Below, in pieces: positions 54,966-63,986 of a stretch of 64,000 nt of DNA. Numbering within the stretch: position 1 is the first letter of the stretch; the number at the start of each line of letters is the position of its first letter. The translations under genes were made by a program, and so were the position numbers. The notes beneath the pieces were generated by a model, which saw nothing but the letters and a program-made list of their open reading frames with translations, made no database searches and had not been told where the DNA came from. Source of the stretch: Bradyrhizobium aeschynomenes (lineage in GTDB: Bacteria; Pseudomonadota; Alphaproteobacteria; Rhizobiales; Xanthobacteraceae); assembly GCF_013178945.1 (NCBI RefSeq), contig NZ_JABFDM010000003.1, positions 682,001 through 746,000 on the forward strand, written 5' to 3'.

Positions 54966-55484
54966 ATGTCAGGTTCTCACGACCACGCGCACGGCCATTC
55001 CCACGATCACGACGACGAGCGCTGGAAGCACGACGGCGTGCGCGTCATTCCCGGCAATCAGCTCGACGGCAACGTGCCGTCGACTCCGGGCATGGACCGC
55101 AAGGCTGCGATCAACTTCGCGCGTGTCGGCGCGCAGAAGCTGTGGGCCGGGACGGTGACGATCAGGCCCGATGCCAAGACCGGCGCGCATCATCATGGCC
55201 ATCTCGAGAGCGTGATCTACGTCGTGAAGGGCAAGGCGCGGATGCGCTGGGGTGAGCAGTTGCAATTCACCGCCGAAGCCGGACCGGGCGACTTCATCTT
55301 CGTGCCGCCCTATGTGCCGCATCAGGAAATCAATGCCAGCCCCGACGAGGTGCTCGAATGTGTGCTGGTGCGCAGCGACGGCGAGGCGGTCGCCATCAAT
55401 ATCGACATCGAGCCGGTCGAGAAGCCGGAGACGGTGCTGTGGATCGATCCGGTGCATCGCGACCCCGGTGAGACCCGATCCTAA
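54966..55484 (+). CDS. Cupin-domain protein with histidine-rich N-terminus
   Basis: This 172-residue single cupin has motif 1 TGAHHHGHLESVIYVVKGKARMRWG and motif 2 GPGDFIFVPPYVPHQEINASP, giving a likely metal-binding His set. The first 16 residues (SHDHAHGHSHDHDDE) are a histidine/aspartate stretch of the sort that stores or captures zinc or nickel. It is convergent with a zinc-type CobW GTPase, suggesting shared metal physiology, though this is inference. ATG 54966 follows AGAAG. Confidence 0.86.
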   Translation: MSGSHDHAHGHSHDHDDERWKHDGVRVIPGNQLDGNVPSTPGMDRKAAINFARVGAQKLWAGTVTIRPDAKTGAHHHGHLESVIYVVKGKARMRWGEQLQFTAEAGPGDFIFVPPYVPHQEINASPDEVLECVLVRSDGEAVAINIDIEPVEKPETVLWIDPVHRDPGETRS

Positions 55485-55603
55485 TGCCGGCGAAGATTGG
55501 CGGAGCCATCTCGCGATGGCTCCGCCGGGCAGGGAGCGGCTGTACCGCCTCTCCACACGCGAAGCAGGGGCGACTGTCGCGCGTGTGTCTCCTTGGTCGC
55601 CCG

Positions 55604-56809
55604 TCAGGCGGCCTCGTTGGCGCGGCGCCACACCGGAAACGGATCGGACAGCCGGGCCCAGGCGGCGACATCCATCGCCGGCTTGCCGGGCAACAGGCAG
55701 GCGTCGAGCCGTGCGCTCAATCCAGCCTCGTCCATGTTGCTGCCGATGAACACGATCTCCTGGCGGCGGTCGCCGTAAATATCGTCCCAGCGCTGCAGCA
55801 TGCGGGCCTGCCAGTCCGGATTCTCGGGCCATAATTTCTGCGGCACCGAGGCCCACCAGAAGCCGAGCGCGCTGGTGCGCACGATGGCGCCCGCCTGGCT
55901 GATCTCGCCCAGCCATTGCGGCCGCGTCGCCAGCCAGAAATGACCCTTGGCGCGGATCACGCCCGGCCACGGCTCGCGCAGGAACTGATCGAAGCGGGCG
56001 GGAATGAACGGACGGCGGGCGCGATAGACGAAGCTCGTCACGCCATAGGTTTCGGTCTCGGGCGCGTGATCGGCAAAGCCGTAGAGCTCATTGTACCAGA
56101 GCGGATGCTGCTGGGCGCGTTCGAAGTCGAAACGCCCGGTTGCCAGCACGCGCTCCAACGGCACGACGCCGTGGCTGGCCTCGATCACGTCGGCATCCGG
56201 ATTGAGCGACCGGATGATCTTGTGCGCGGTGTCGCGCTGGTCTGCGCTGGCATCATCGATCTTGTTCAGCACGATCACGTCGGCGAACTCGATCTGCTCG
56301 ACCAGCAGATCGACCAGCGCGCGCTGGTCGCCGTCCAGCGCCTCGCCGCGCTGCGCCAGGAAATCGGACGACCCGTAGTCCTTCAGCAGGTTCACCGCGT
56401 CGACGACGGTGACCATCGTGTCGAGCCGTGCGACGTCCGACAGGCTCATGCCGTCCTCGTCGCGGAAGTCGAAGGTCGCGGCCACCGGCAGCGGCTCGGA
56501 GATGCCGGTGGACTCGATCACGAGATAATCGAAGCGGCCGCTCTCGGCGAGCGTGCGGACTTCCTTCAGCAGGTCGTCGCGCAGGGTGCAGCAGATGCAG
56601 CCATTGGTCATCTCCACCAGCTGCTCATCCGTCCGCGAAAGATTGGCGCCGCCATCGCGAACGAGATCCGCATCGATGTTCACCTCACTCATGTCGTTCA
56701 CGATCACCGCCACCTTCAGAGCCTGGCGGTTGTTCAGGATGTGGTTGAGCAAAGTGGTCTTCCCAGCCCCGAGGAAGCCGGACAAGACCGTGACGGGGAG
56801 TTTGCGCAT
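55604..56809 (-). CDS. CobW/COG0523 metal-chaperone GTPase, zinc-responsive type
   Basis: This 401-residue GTPase has a P-loop [11 protein letters not shown] (residues 11-21), metal-binding CICC (C71, C73, C74), switch region ESTGISEP and guanine specificity motif LNKID. A C-terminal CobW_C domain contains [15 protein letters not shown]0523 proteins deliver zinc to client enzymes during zinc starvation. A Zur-like operator about 70 bp upstream of the ATG supports the zinc branch (ZigA/YeiR type). Confidence 0.92.
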   Translation of the reverse strand: MRKLPVTVLSGFLGAGKTTLLNHILNNRQALKVAVIVNDMSEVNIDADLVRDGGANLSRTDEQLVEMTNGCICCTLRDDLLKEVRTLAESGRFDYLVIESTGISEPLPVAATFDFRDEDGMSLSDVARLDTMVTVVDAVNLLKDYGSSDFLAQRGEALDGDQRALVDLLVEQIEFADVIVLNKIDDASADQRDTAHKIIRSLNPDADVIEASHGVVPLERVLATGRFDFERAQQHPLWYNELYGFADHAPETETYGVTSFVYRARRPFIPARFDQFLREPWPGVIRAKGHFWLATRPQWLGEISQAGAIVRTSALGFWWASVPQKLWPENPDWQARMLQRWDDIYGDRRQEIVFIGSNMDEAGLSARLDACLLPGKPAMDVAAWARLSDPFPVWRRANEAA

Positions 56810-56877
56810 CGAGATCGAACAGCCTCTTCAGGGGGAGCGGTCGGTGCCGGCGGGCAGGCATGCGGCCTCTTTTGTGA

Positions 56878-56892
56878 TGTTATAACATAACA
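56878..56892. promoter_or_regulatory. Zur-like operator TGTTATAACATAACA
   Basis: A perfect palindrome TGTTAT-AAC-ATAACA in a locally AT-rich patch matches the form of alphaproteobacterial Zur boxes (GTTATA-type). It lies upstream of the CobW-type GTPase on its promoter side. Zinc repression is inferred from the motif plus the gene type. Confidence 0.7.
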
Positions 56893-57394
56893 ATCATCCA
56901 GAACAACTCGTGCTGTCAAGGGGAGGCCGGTGACGAAGGTGTGAGCGGGTGGTTGGCCGGCGCCATCGCGCTCGGCGGCGCCGAGCCGGGGGAGGTGGAT
57001 GCGATGACGGAAGCGTCGGCCGACCATGGCCCGGCCGACGGGGGGCTTCACGAACGATCAGCGAGAGACGACGCGCCTTCGCCTCGAGCGACGCTGCGCC
57101 CCCTCTCCCCGTTCTTCACGGGGAGAGGGTCGGGGTGAGGGGCAGCCGCACGAGCGGTCTCAATTCCATGGACGTGGAGCTGAAGCAGATCGCATCAAAG
57201 ATGAAATCACGCGACGAACAGGTCTGATGGACTCATGAGATCTGCCGTGCATCATGGAAGGGTTGCCCGTGGGGCTGCCCCTCACCCCAGCCCTCTCCCC
57301 GTGAAGAACGGGGAGAGGGAGTGCACCGTCTGCGTGGCATCGCTTGGAGATCATGTCTCAAAGCAGCAAGCGGGAGCATGACTCCCGGCAGCAA
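56893..57394. other. Gene-free stretch with MITE-like element B
   Basis: About 500 bp separates the minus-strand CobW gene and the end of the TadG-like gene. Apart from element B (57099-57321) only short arginine-rich frames occur. Confidence 0.5.
57099..57321. mobile_element. MITE-like element B (about 223 bp)
   Basis: Inverted ends 57099-57147 and 57273-57321 carry the same CCCTCTCCCCG / GGTGAGGGGCAGCC words as element A (23265-23484), with nearly equal total length. The interior shares GATGAAATC/GATGCGATG-like bits, but is mostly diverged. No ORF. Confidence 0.65.
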
Positions 57395-58621
57395 CTACTT
57401 CGACAGATAGGCCGTTCCCGCCGGGCCGTTGGCAACCGACATCGATAGTGCACCCGGGGCGATGGACCAGTTGGTGGCGTTCAGGATCAGGGTGTTGAAC
57501 ACCATGGTGACGCTGTTGCTGCTGACGTTGGAGACCGAGTTGATGGTGACGTTGCGGCTCGGCAGATACATCAGGCCGGTGTAGGAGGAGCCGCTGGTGC
57601 CGTTGATCGGCAGGTTGGTCGGCGACAGGCCGTTCGGCTCGTACATCAGGATGTTGGCATAGGTGCCGGTGGTCGGCGCCGACAGCGTCGCGCTGACGTT
57701 ACCGTTGAAGGTGAGCGTGGCATTCTGATCGACGAGATAGAACGTCACGCCGTTGCCGGTGACGGTCCAGCCCGAGTTGAAGGTCATCGTGCCCTTGATG
57801 ACGTACAGGCCCGGGTTGAGCGTCAGCGTGCCGGAGCCGTTGAAATTGGTCGAGCCGCAATAGACGCCCGGATTGAGCGTGACCGAGCCGGGATCGTACA
57901 CCTTGTTGTTGGTGGTGCACGATCCGACCGTCACCGCTGGCAGCGTGCCGGCGAACGGATCGGAGATCGCCGCGCAATTGGTTTCGGCCGGCGGGGTGAC
58001 GCCGCCGTTCTTGATGATGGTCGAGCCCTTGATGCAGATGCGCTTGGCGTTCAAGGTCGCGTTGAAGATGGCGGCCGGGCTCTGCGTCGACAGCACGTGC
58101 ACCTCGCAGGTCGGCGCCTTGAGCTGAGCGCCGGAATTGACCAGCAGCGATTGCGAGTTGAGCGTGCTGACGAGCAGGATGCACACCGGCGTCTTGCTCT
58201 GCGCGCCTGCCTTGGCGGTCGCCGAGGCCGTGACCCCGAGCGACGAGGTGCCCATCACGTTCAGGAACGACGTCTTCACCGTGGCCGTCGCGGTGCCGGT
58301 GAGCGTGCCATCATTGTTCGAGGTGAAGGCGGCCGAGGCGGACGAGCCGAAGCGCCCGCCGAAATCGCCCTTGAACACCGCGGTCGCCGTCGAAATCTGC
58401 TGTGCGCTGGGCTGGATCACGCCGGCCAACACGGCCGCATCCACCGCCTTCTGCAGCTGGGTCTTGGTGTCGCTCGACTTGGAGAAGTCGACGGCGGCGC
58501 CGATCGAGATCACGATCGGAATGATGGCGATGGCGAAGATCATGCTGATCTGGCCGTCCCGGGCGCGCCAGAACCGGCGGCACCGGGCATGGAGACTCTC
58601 GGATGAAATCGATGCGGTCAT
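57395..58621 (-). CDS. TadG-like pilus-assembly/secreted protein with beta-helix-like tail
   Basis: This 408-residue protein has an N-terminal TadE/TadG segment: a short cytoplasmic basic stretch, then GQISMIFAIAIIPIVISIGAAVDFS as membrane helix. The helix continues into KTQLQKAVDAAVLAG. The rest is asparagine/threonine-rich with short repeated strands (LNPGVYCGSTNFNGSGTLTLNPGLY), like a right-handed beta-helix. TadG proteins help assemble Flp pili, but no other tad gene is nearby, so it is an orphan member. Confidence 0.82.
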   Translation of the reverse strand: MTASISSESLHARCRRFWRARDGQISMIFAIAIIPIVISIGAAVDFSKSSDTKTQLQKAVDAAVLAGVIQPSAQQISTATAVFKGDFGGRFGSSASAAFTSNNDGTLTGTATATVKTSFLNVMGTSSLGVTASATAKAGAQSKTPVCILLVSTLNSQSLLVNSGAQLKAPTCEVHVLSTQSPAAIFNATLNAKRICIKGSTIIKNGGVTPPAETNCAAISDPFAGTLPAVTVGSCTTNNKVYDPGSVTLNPGVYCGSTNFNGSGTLTLNPGLYVIKGTMTFNSGWTVTGNGVTFYLVDQNATLTFNGNVSATLSAPTTGTYANILMYEPNGLSPTNLPINGTSGSSYTGLMYLPSRNVTINSVSNVSSNSVTMVFNTLILNATNWSIAPGALSMSVANGPAGTAYLSK

Positions 58622-58915
58622 CTACGACGTTTCCCCTGCTGGCTGCTCAGGGCTCGCCGCCGCCACATCGGAGCCCCCTCAGTCCACGACATGGGCCGGA
58701 GACATTACCGCGAGCTGAATCCGGTTCCCGAAACGGAACCTGTGTGCGGGGCGCGGGAACTCAGGGTTATCAGTCCATTGGAGCGATCGTCGACAGAAGG
58801 GTGATGTTACCTCTCGGGGGTGGTGATTGCACAGAACACCTGCTCTGGAGGGTGGTCTCCAAGTCTCGCTTGTTAGTTGTGAAACGGTGACGCTCGCTTG
58901 TTCGTCGACGTGCGG
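58622..58915. other. Intergenic gap, 294 bp
   Basis: This lies between two minus-strand genes and should contain the promoter of the TadG-like gene. Several short inverted words are present but no strong terminator, repeat or operator could be assigned. Confidence 0.35.
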
Positions 58916-60358
58916 TTAGCGCCGGGCCGAGAGCCAGATCCGGTCCGACGGGAGGACCAGGCTGCAGACCAGCGCGTAGGCGACCAGCGATACCGCGACC
59001 GTTGCGGCGAGCGAGGCCATGCCGCCGCCCAGCGTCACGACGGCGATGGCGCCGCCGCCGGCGGCGATCAGGATGCGCAAAACGGAGCCGACGAAAGGCC
59101 ACAGCACGTGCCCGGCGCCCTGGCCGGCAAAGGACAGCACGAAGCCGAAGCCGAGCGCGGCATAGGCCGGCGCCACGGTGCGCAGATAGATCGCGCCGTC
59201 CCGCAGCACGTCGGGGTCATGGCTGAACAGCGTCAGCCAGAGCGGCGGATGCAGCGCCACGACCAGCCCGATGGTGCCCACCAGCACCGCGCCGGTCAGC
59301 GCGCTGACCCAGGCGATGCGGCGGGCGCGTCCGCCCTGGCCGGCGCCGACATTGATGCCGACCATGGTCAAGGCCGCCGTGCACAGACCGAACAGGATCG
59401 GGATCATGATGTAGTCGAGCCGCGAGGCGATGCCGTAGGCGGCGAGCTCCGAAGTGCCGAAGCGGCCGGCCAGCGCGGTCACCAGGATCACGGTGAGGTT
59501 GACGAGCACGGCGTTGAGCGCGGTGGGCAGGCCGACCCCGAGGATGTCGGCGAACAGCCGGAGCTGCAGCGGCGCGACGCGGACATGCAGGCTGGAGCGG
59601 CCGCTCGCCATATAACGCAGCAGCACCAGCATGGCGCCGCAATAATACAGTCCGAAGGCGATGCCGGCGCCTGCGATGCCGAGGCCCGGCAGCGGACCGA
59701 GGCCGAAGATCAGGATCGGCGACGCGGGGATCATGACCAGCGCGCCGACCAGCGTGACCAGCGCGGGCACCCGCACATTGCCGGCGCCGCGCAGTGCCGC
59801 CGCTTGCAGATTGACGATCCACACGGCGATCGCGCCCGCGAACAGATAATTCGAATAGCGCAGCGCCGCCTCCAGCGCGCCGGCGCGGCCGCCGAGCGCG
59901 TGATACAGCGCCGGACCGAACAGCGCGGTCGTGACTGTGAACAGGCCGCCGACGATCACCGCGAGCACGATGGCGTGGAAGGCGATGGCATCGGCATCGG
60001 CGTTGCGGCCGGCGCCGACGGCGCGCGCGACCGCCGAGGAGACGCCGCTGCCGATGCCGCCATTCGACATCATCGTCATCAGCATGAAGATCGGGAACAC
60101 CATCGCCACGCCGGCGAGCGCGTCGGTGCCGAGGAAGCCCACATAGTACGCCTCGGCGACGTTGACCGCGGTCTGCGCCACCAGCACGGTCATGGTGGGA
60201 AGCGCGAGCCGGATGAGCGTGGGCAGCACCGGGCCGGTCAGCAAGGCCGCGCGCGCGGCCGCAGCTTTCGTCCGCTGGGCGTCCGGAGGCGGCGGGCAGG
60301 GCGTCGCTTCGGACGCAGCGGATTGTGCGGCCGTGCGCGGCTCCGTCGATACGTCCAT
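58916..60358 (-). CDS. MATE-family efflux transporter
   Basis: This 480-residue integral membrane protein has about 12 hydrophobic helices and the MATE signatures PTMTVLVAQTAVNVAEAYYVGFLG and, in the second half, VGLPTALNAVLVNLTVILVTAL. It exchanges sodium ions or protons for organic cations or secondary metabolites. GGAGG is placed ideally before ATG 60358. The hydrophilic 35-residue N-terminal tail is unusual but has no domain. A long frame on the other strand is an artefact. Confidence 0.92.
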   Translation of the reverse strand: MDVSTEPRTAAQSAASEATPCPPPPDAQRTKAAAARAALLTGPVLPTLIRLALPTMTVLVAQTAVNVAEAYYVGFLGTDALAGVAMVFPIFMLMTMMSNGGIGSGVSSAVARAVGAGRNADADAIAFHAIVLAVIVGGLFTVTTALFGPALYHALGGRAGALEAALRYSNYLFAGAIAVWIVNLQAAALRGAGNVRVPALVTLVGALVMIPASPILIFGLGPLPGLGIAGAGIAFGLYYCGAMLVLLRYMASGRSSLHVRVAPLQLRLFADILGVGLPTALNAVLVNLTVILVTALAGRFGTSELAAYGIASRLDYIMIPILFGLCTAALTMVGINVGAGQGGRARRIAWVSALTGAVLVGTIGLVVALHPPLWLTLFSHDPDVLRDGAIYLRTVAPAYAALGFGFVLSFAGQGAGHVLWPFVGSVLRILIAAGGGAIAVVTLGGGMASLAATVAVSLVAYALVCSLVLPSDRIWLSARR

Positions 60359-60509
60359 TTTGCCTCCGCGCGCGCCGGCCGGCGGCGTTGCATTTGAATG
60401 ATGATCGTCATCCAATAGGACCGCGGCCATTGGCGGGTCAAGCAGGCCCGGGCGCAGACCGGTCATGATTTCTTGAACGGGGACGGCAGCCGAGTGGCGG
60501 GGCGTCTAG

Positions 60510-60607
60510 ATCATGATGCGTTTCGGCGGAAACGCATCATGATCTTATCTCTTTGTTTGAGCATGATCTTCTCGGAAAACCGGTCTTCACTTTTCCGGAT
60601 CATGCTC
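60510..60607. repeat. Double-hairpin repeat with CTAG end
   Basis: The first hairpin pairs ATCATGATGCGTTTC with its complement around GGCG (60510-60543, 15 bp). The second pairs GAGCATGATC with GATCATGCTC (60559-60568, 60598-60607) and has an inner CGGAAAA/TTTTCCG stem. It resembles a dispersed element of related genomes. Its CTAG edge supplies the stop codon of the beta-barrel gene. Confidence 0.75.
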
Positions 60608-61755
60608 TAGTAATGGATGCGCAGGCCGATGCCGCCATGGATGGTGTTGCCGACCGGCTGCGGGCCGAGCGTGCCGTTGACGAACAGATCGGCGATCCAG
60701 CCCTTCTGGAGACGGAAGCCGAGCCGGCCGCCATACTCGAACCAGCCCTGGTTGCCCATGGTCGGCGTCACCGTGCCGTTGCCGGTCACGGTAGCGACGA
60801 GGCCGGATCTGCTCGCGAACGACTGCACATAGCCGCCATTGACGTTGGCTTCGATGCTGGAGCCGAACAGATGCGTCCACTGGCCGCCGATCTTGACCAG
60901 GCTGGTGCGGTCGGTGCCGCCGGCGATCGAGGCGTCGAACGGGTTGAAGGCGGCAGCCGGATCGCGATAGCCGGCCACGCGCTGCCACAGCTGCCACAGC
61001 TCGACGGAGGCGGCGACCTCGTCGCGCGGCGACATCCGGCTGATCCAGCCGGCGCGGCCATAGACCGCGTAGTTCGAAGCCGTGGTGGTGCCGTCCACGG
61101 TGACGTTGCCGAGGCTGGTCGCGTAGCTGCGGCCGTAGCGCACCTTCTCATAGGGCGTCAGGATCGTGCCTATGTCGAAGAACGGCCGCGACGAGCCCCA
61201 ATCGGCGAAGTCGTAGCGCAGCGCGAACGCGCCGATCGGCGCCGAGGTCACGTGATAGCCGTTCTCGTTGTAGTGCGTGTAGGCGAGGCCGGCGAGCAGC
61301 GCGAGATTGCCGGTGAGCTGCTTGCGGCCGTGGATGCCGGCCGAGAACGAGCCGGCCGAGCCGAACGCGCTGATGCAGTCGTTGCAGTTGACCTGCTCGT
61401 TGACGCCGAGCAGCACCAGGCCGAGCACGCGGTTGGTGATCATCTGGTTGAAGCGCTGGTCGGCGAGGCCGGTGATCGAGTTTGCGCTGCTTCCCGCGCC
61501 GGTCGGCGCGGGCGTCGGTGTCGGGGTGATCGAGGGCGTCGGGGTCGGCGTCGGAGTTGCGGTCGGCGTGGGCGTTGCGCTGGGTGACGAGGTCGGTGAC
61601 GGCGTCGGGGTCGGACACAGCGCTGCGGCGACATTCTCCACGCCGCAGCTGCTCTGCGCCGTGGCCGGTGCCGCCTGCACCGCGAGCGCAAGCAGCCCGC
61701 CTGCGATGGTGGCCGTCAATGCAGCGAGCTGATTGCGGCGCGCGTGCATCGTCAT
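60607..61755 (-). CDS. Outer-membrane beta-barrel (autotransporter-type) protein with TP-repeat linker
   Basis: This 382-residue precursor has a signal peptide (ALTATIAGGLLALAVQAAPATA) and a low-complexity linker of alternating Thr-Pro (about residues 48-85). A C-terminal domain of about 280 residues has alternating amphipathic strands and ends GGIGLRIHY, an aromatic-ending barrel signature. A large passenger is absent, so it may be a porin-like barrel whose linker spans the periplasm. ATG 61755 overlaps the FecR-domain gene stop (ATGA), indicating a joint function. Confidence 0.8.
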   Translation of the reverse strand: MTMHARRNQLAALTATIAGGLLALAVQAAPATAQSSCGVENVAAALCPTPTPSPTSSPSATPTPTATPTPTPTPSITPTPTPAPTGAGSSANSITGLADQRFNQMITNRVLGLVLLGVNEQVNCNDCISAFGSAGSFSAGIHGRKQLTGNLALLAGLAYTHYNENGYHVTSAPIGAFALRYDFADWGSSRPFFDIGTILTPYEKVRYGRSYATSLGNVTVDGTTTASNYAVYGRAGWISRMSPRDEVAASVELWQLWQRVAGYRDPAAAFNPFDASIAGGTDRTSLVKIGGQWTHLFGSSIEANVNGGYVQSFASRSGLVATVTGNGTVTPTMGNQGWFEYGGRLGFRLQKGWIADLFVNGTLGPQPVGNTIHGGIGLRIHY

Positions 61756-62453
61756 CGCCCGCACAGGATGCCGGTGAAGTCCTGCGGCGGCGCGCTGCTG
61801 GCGAGATCGGTGACCGTGCAAAGGCCCGAGGTCGATGTGCAGGTCGCCGCGAAGCTCCAGGACGGATTTGAGGTCTTCCTGATCGCGCTGCGGCCCTGGC
61901 CGGTCGAGGTGATGATCGCGGTATCGCCGGGCTGGGTCAGCTCGAGGCATTGAAAGGTGAGCGTGCAGACCCGCGAAGCGCCTTCCTGCAGCACCACCAT
62001 GGTCTCGCCGCGCCTGGAGCGGATGTCGAGGATGGTGCCGCGGACGCCGATGGTCGCGAGCGGCGTGTTGATCTTGTAGGCCGTCTTCTCGGAATGGCCG
62101 GTGACGAAGCGGAACGCGCCGGTGCCGAGCCGGATCGCGATGTCGCGATAGCTGGTCTCGTCGTTGAACACGGTGCGATCGAGCGTCAGGCTCGCATTGG
62201 CCCCGAGCGAAAGATTGGTGCTGTCGATCATGACGAGACGCGCGGCGCTGTCGGTGCCGGTGCGCACCGTCTCGTTGCGCACCACGCCGTCGCCGACATT
62301 GATCGGGCTGGTCGACGCGCCGGCGATGCGGAGCACGTCCTTCTGCACCAGCACGGCTTCGCCGATGCGATTGTCGGCGCGGGCCGGTCCCGCGACGCCC
62401 AAGAGGGCGGCGGCCGACAGCGCAGCAACGCATGTTCGGCGACGCAGATTCAT
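61752..62453 (-). CDS. Periplasmic FecR-domain protein
   Basis: This 233-residue protein has a signal peptide (CVAALSAAALLGVAGPARA) and then a FecR domain: GDGVVRNETVRTGTDSAARLVMIDSTNLSLGANASLTL, then INTPLATIGVRGTILDI. Soluble periplasmic FecR-domain proteins without the anti-sigma helix are common in rhizobia, but their role is poorly known. It is translationally coupled to the barrel protein at 60607. ATG 62453 is chosen, with a GTG 6 bp upstream as alternative. Confidence 0.85.
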   Translation of the reverse strand: MNLRRRTCVAALSAAALLGVAGPARADNRIGEAVLVQKDVLRIAGASTSPINVGDGVVRNETVRTGTDSAARLVMIDSTNLSLGANASLTLDRTVFNDETSYRDIAIRLGTGAFRFVTGHSEKTAYKINTPLATIGVRGTILDIRSRRGETMVVLQEGASRVCTLTFQCLELTQPGDTAIITSTGQGRSAIRKTSNPSWSFAATCTSTSGLCTVTDLASSAPPQDFTGILCGR

Positions 62454-62585
62454 ATCCACACCGAAGATTGTTCCCCGTCCAATCTAGCCGAGGACCCTGC
62501 GCGAGGTTGTTGTAAAATGGACACAAGTTTGCCTCGATGCGTCGACGATGTTTAGTTGCGCTCACCCTGAGGTCAGTTCAATCGC

Positions 62586-63920
62586 ATGCCCATGAAGTCA
62601 GCTGCGGCTCGCCGTGACGAGGATGAAGACGACGGCGACGTCGCGCAGGACGGCGCCTTGCCGGCGCGCCGCTGTGCGCTCACGGCGTTCATCATCTTCG
62701 TGATCACGCACGTCATCTTGATGATCGGCCTCGCCTCGCCGCCCAAATTCGTGTTCGACGAGGTGCACTACGTGCCCGCTGCGCGGCAGATGCTCGGGCT
62801 GGCGCCGGCATCGCCGCAGCTCAACCCGATGCATCCGCCGCTCGCCAAGGAGCTCATTGCGCTGTCGATCAGGACGTTCGGCGACAATGCGTTCGCGTGG
62901 CGCTATCCCGGTACCGTGCTGGGCGGCCTCGCCGTCGCCGCGATCTATCTGTGCGGCCTTGCGCTGTTTGCGGCGCAGTCGCCTGCGATCGCCGCCGCGC
63001 TGCTCGCCTTCTTCAACCAGATGCTGTTCGTGCAGGCGCGCATCGCGATGCTCGACATCGGCGCGCTCGCCTTCGGCCTGCTCGGGATCGCGGCGTTCCT
63101 GTTCGCGTTCAGGCTGCGGCGGCCGCAATTCGTCCTGGCGCTCGCGGGGGCGATGTTCGGTCTTGCGATCGCCTGCAAATGGAGCGGGCTGTTTCCGTTG
63201 CTGACGACGCTTCTCATCGTCGGCCTGATCAAGCTGCTGCAGCACTGGCAGACCTCGTTCGGCGATCCCCAGCCGACCGACTGGTACCAGCCGGAGCAAT
63301 GGCCGCAACTGCGATGGGCGTCCATCGCGCTCTGCCTCGTCGCTGCTCCCACGCTCTGCTATCTCGCGACCTTCGTGCCGCTGCACGGCCTGTCCATCGG
63401 CGCGATCGCCGAAGCACAGCGGCGCATCTTCGCCGACAGCGTGACCACGGCGATTGCCGGCCATACCTATATGAGCGCTTGGCCGACCTGGCCTCTGCTG
63501 GTGCGTCCCGTCTGGTTCCTGTTCGACAAGGCGAGCGAGACCGACATTGCCGCGGTGGTGCTGCTCGGCAATCCGCTGGTGCTGTGGCCGGCGCTGCCGG
63601 CGCTCGCTGTCTGTGTCAGGGATTTCGTCGCACAGCGCAGCGCGACGGCGTTCCTGATCCTGACGTTCTATCTCGGCTGCTATCTGCCCTGGGCGCTGCT
63701 GCCGCGCGCGCTGAGCTTTCTCTACTACTATCTGCCGTCGGCAACGCTCGCGAGCCTCGCGCTCGTGCATGTGTTGATGCGGTGGCCGCGCCGGGTGATG
63801 TGGGCCTATGTCGCGATCGCGATGCTCGGCTTCGCCCTGATGCTGCCGATCAGCGCCGCCTTCATCGGCACGACGATGCGGACCTTCACCCGGCTGATGC
63901 TGTTCCAGAGCTGGATCTGA
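62586..63920 (+). CDS. PMT-family (GT39-like) membrane glycosyltransferase
   Basis: This 444-residue polytopic membrane protein has the protein-mannosyltransferase signatures FDEVHYVPAARQML (acidic DE in the first loop), HPPLAKELIAL and VQARIAMLDIGAL, followed by many hydrophobic helices. Such enzymes transfer a sugar from a polyprenyl-phosphate donor to protein or lipid at the periplasmic face. The charged N-terminal tail is cytoplasmic. ATG 62586 or 62592 may start. It is divergent from the FecR-domain gene. Confidence 0.88.
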   Translation: MPMKSAAARRDEDEDDGDVAQDGALPARRCALTAFIIFVITHVILMIGLASPPKFVFDEVHYVPAARQMLGLAPASPQLNPMHPPLAKELIALSIRTFGDNAFAWRYPGTVLGGLAVAAIYLCGLALFAAQSPAIAAALLAFFNQMLFVQARIAMLDIGALAFGLLGIAAFLFAFRLRRPQFVLALAGAMFGLAIACKWSGLFPLLTTLLIVGLIKLLQHWQTSFGDPQPTDWYQPEQWPQLRWASIALCLVAAPTLCYLATFVPLHGLSIGAIAEAQRRIFADSVTTAIAGHTYMSAWPTWPLLVRPVWFLFDKASETDIAAVVLLGNPLVLWPALPALAVCVRDFVAQRSATAFLILTFYLGCYLPWALLPRALSFLYYYLPSATLASLALVHVLMRWPRRVMWAYVAIAMLGFALMLPISAAFIGTTMRTFTRLMLFQSWI

Positions 63921-63932
63921 CAGGGCAAAAAG

Positions 63933-63968
63933 CGCCCCACCTGCCGGGGACCGTCGGCAAGCGGGGCG
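63933..63968 (-). terminator. Terminator for the minus-strand gene at the window edge
   Basis: Stems CGCCCC/GGGGCG (63933-63938, 63963-63968) and TGCCG/CGGCA (63942-63946, 63955-63959) stack into one hairpin. On the minus strand it is followed by GCTTTTTGCC, a classical T-run. It may also stop the plus-strand glycosyltransferase transcript. Confidence 0.65.
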
Positions 63969-63986
63969 ATACGCGCGGCGGAGCGC

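Noticed and set aside
58898..60397. A 499-residue plus-strand frame opposite the MATE exporter.
   Set aside because: Its composition (Arg, Gln, His, Asp) is that of antisense to hydrophobic codons, and the MATE gene is unambiguous.
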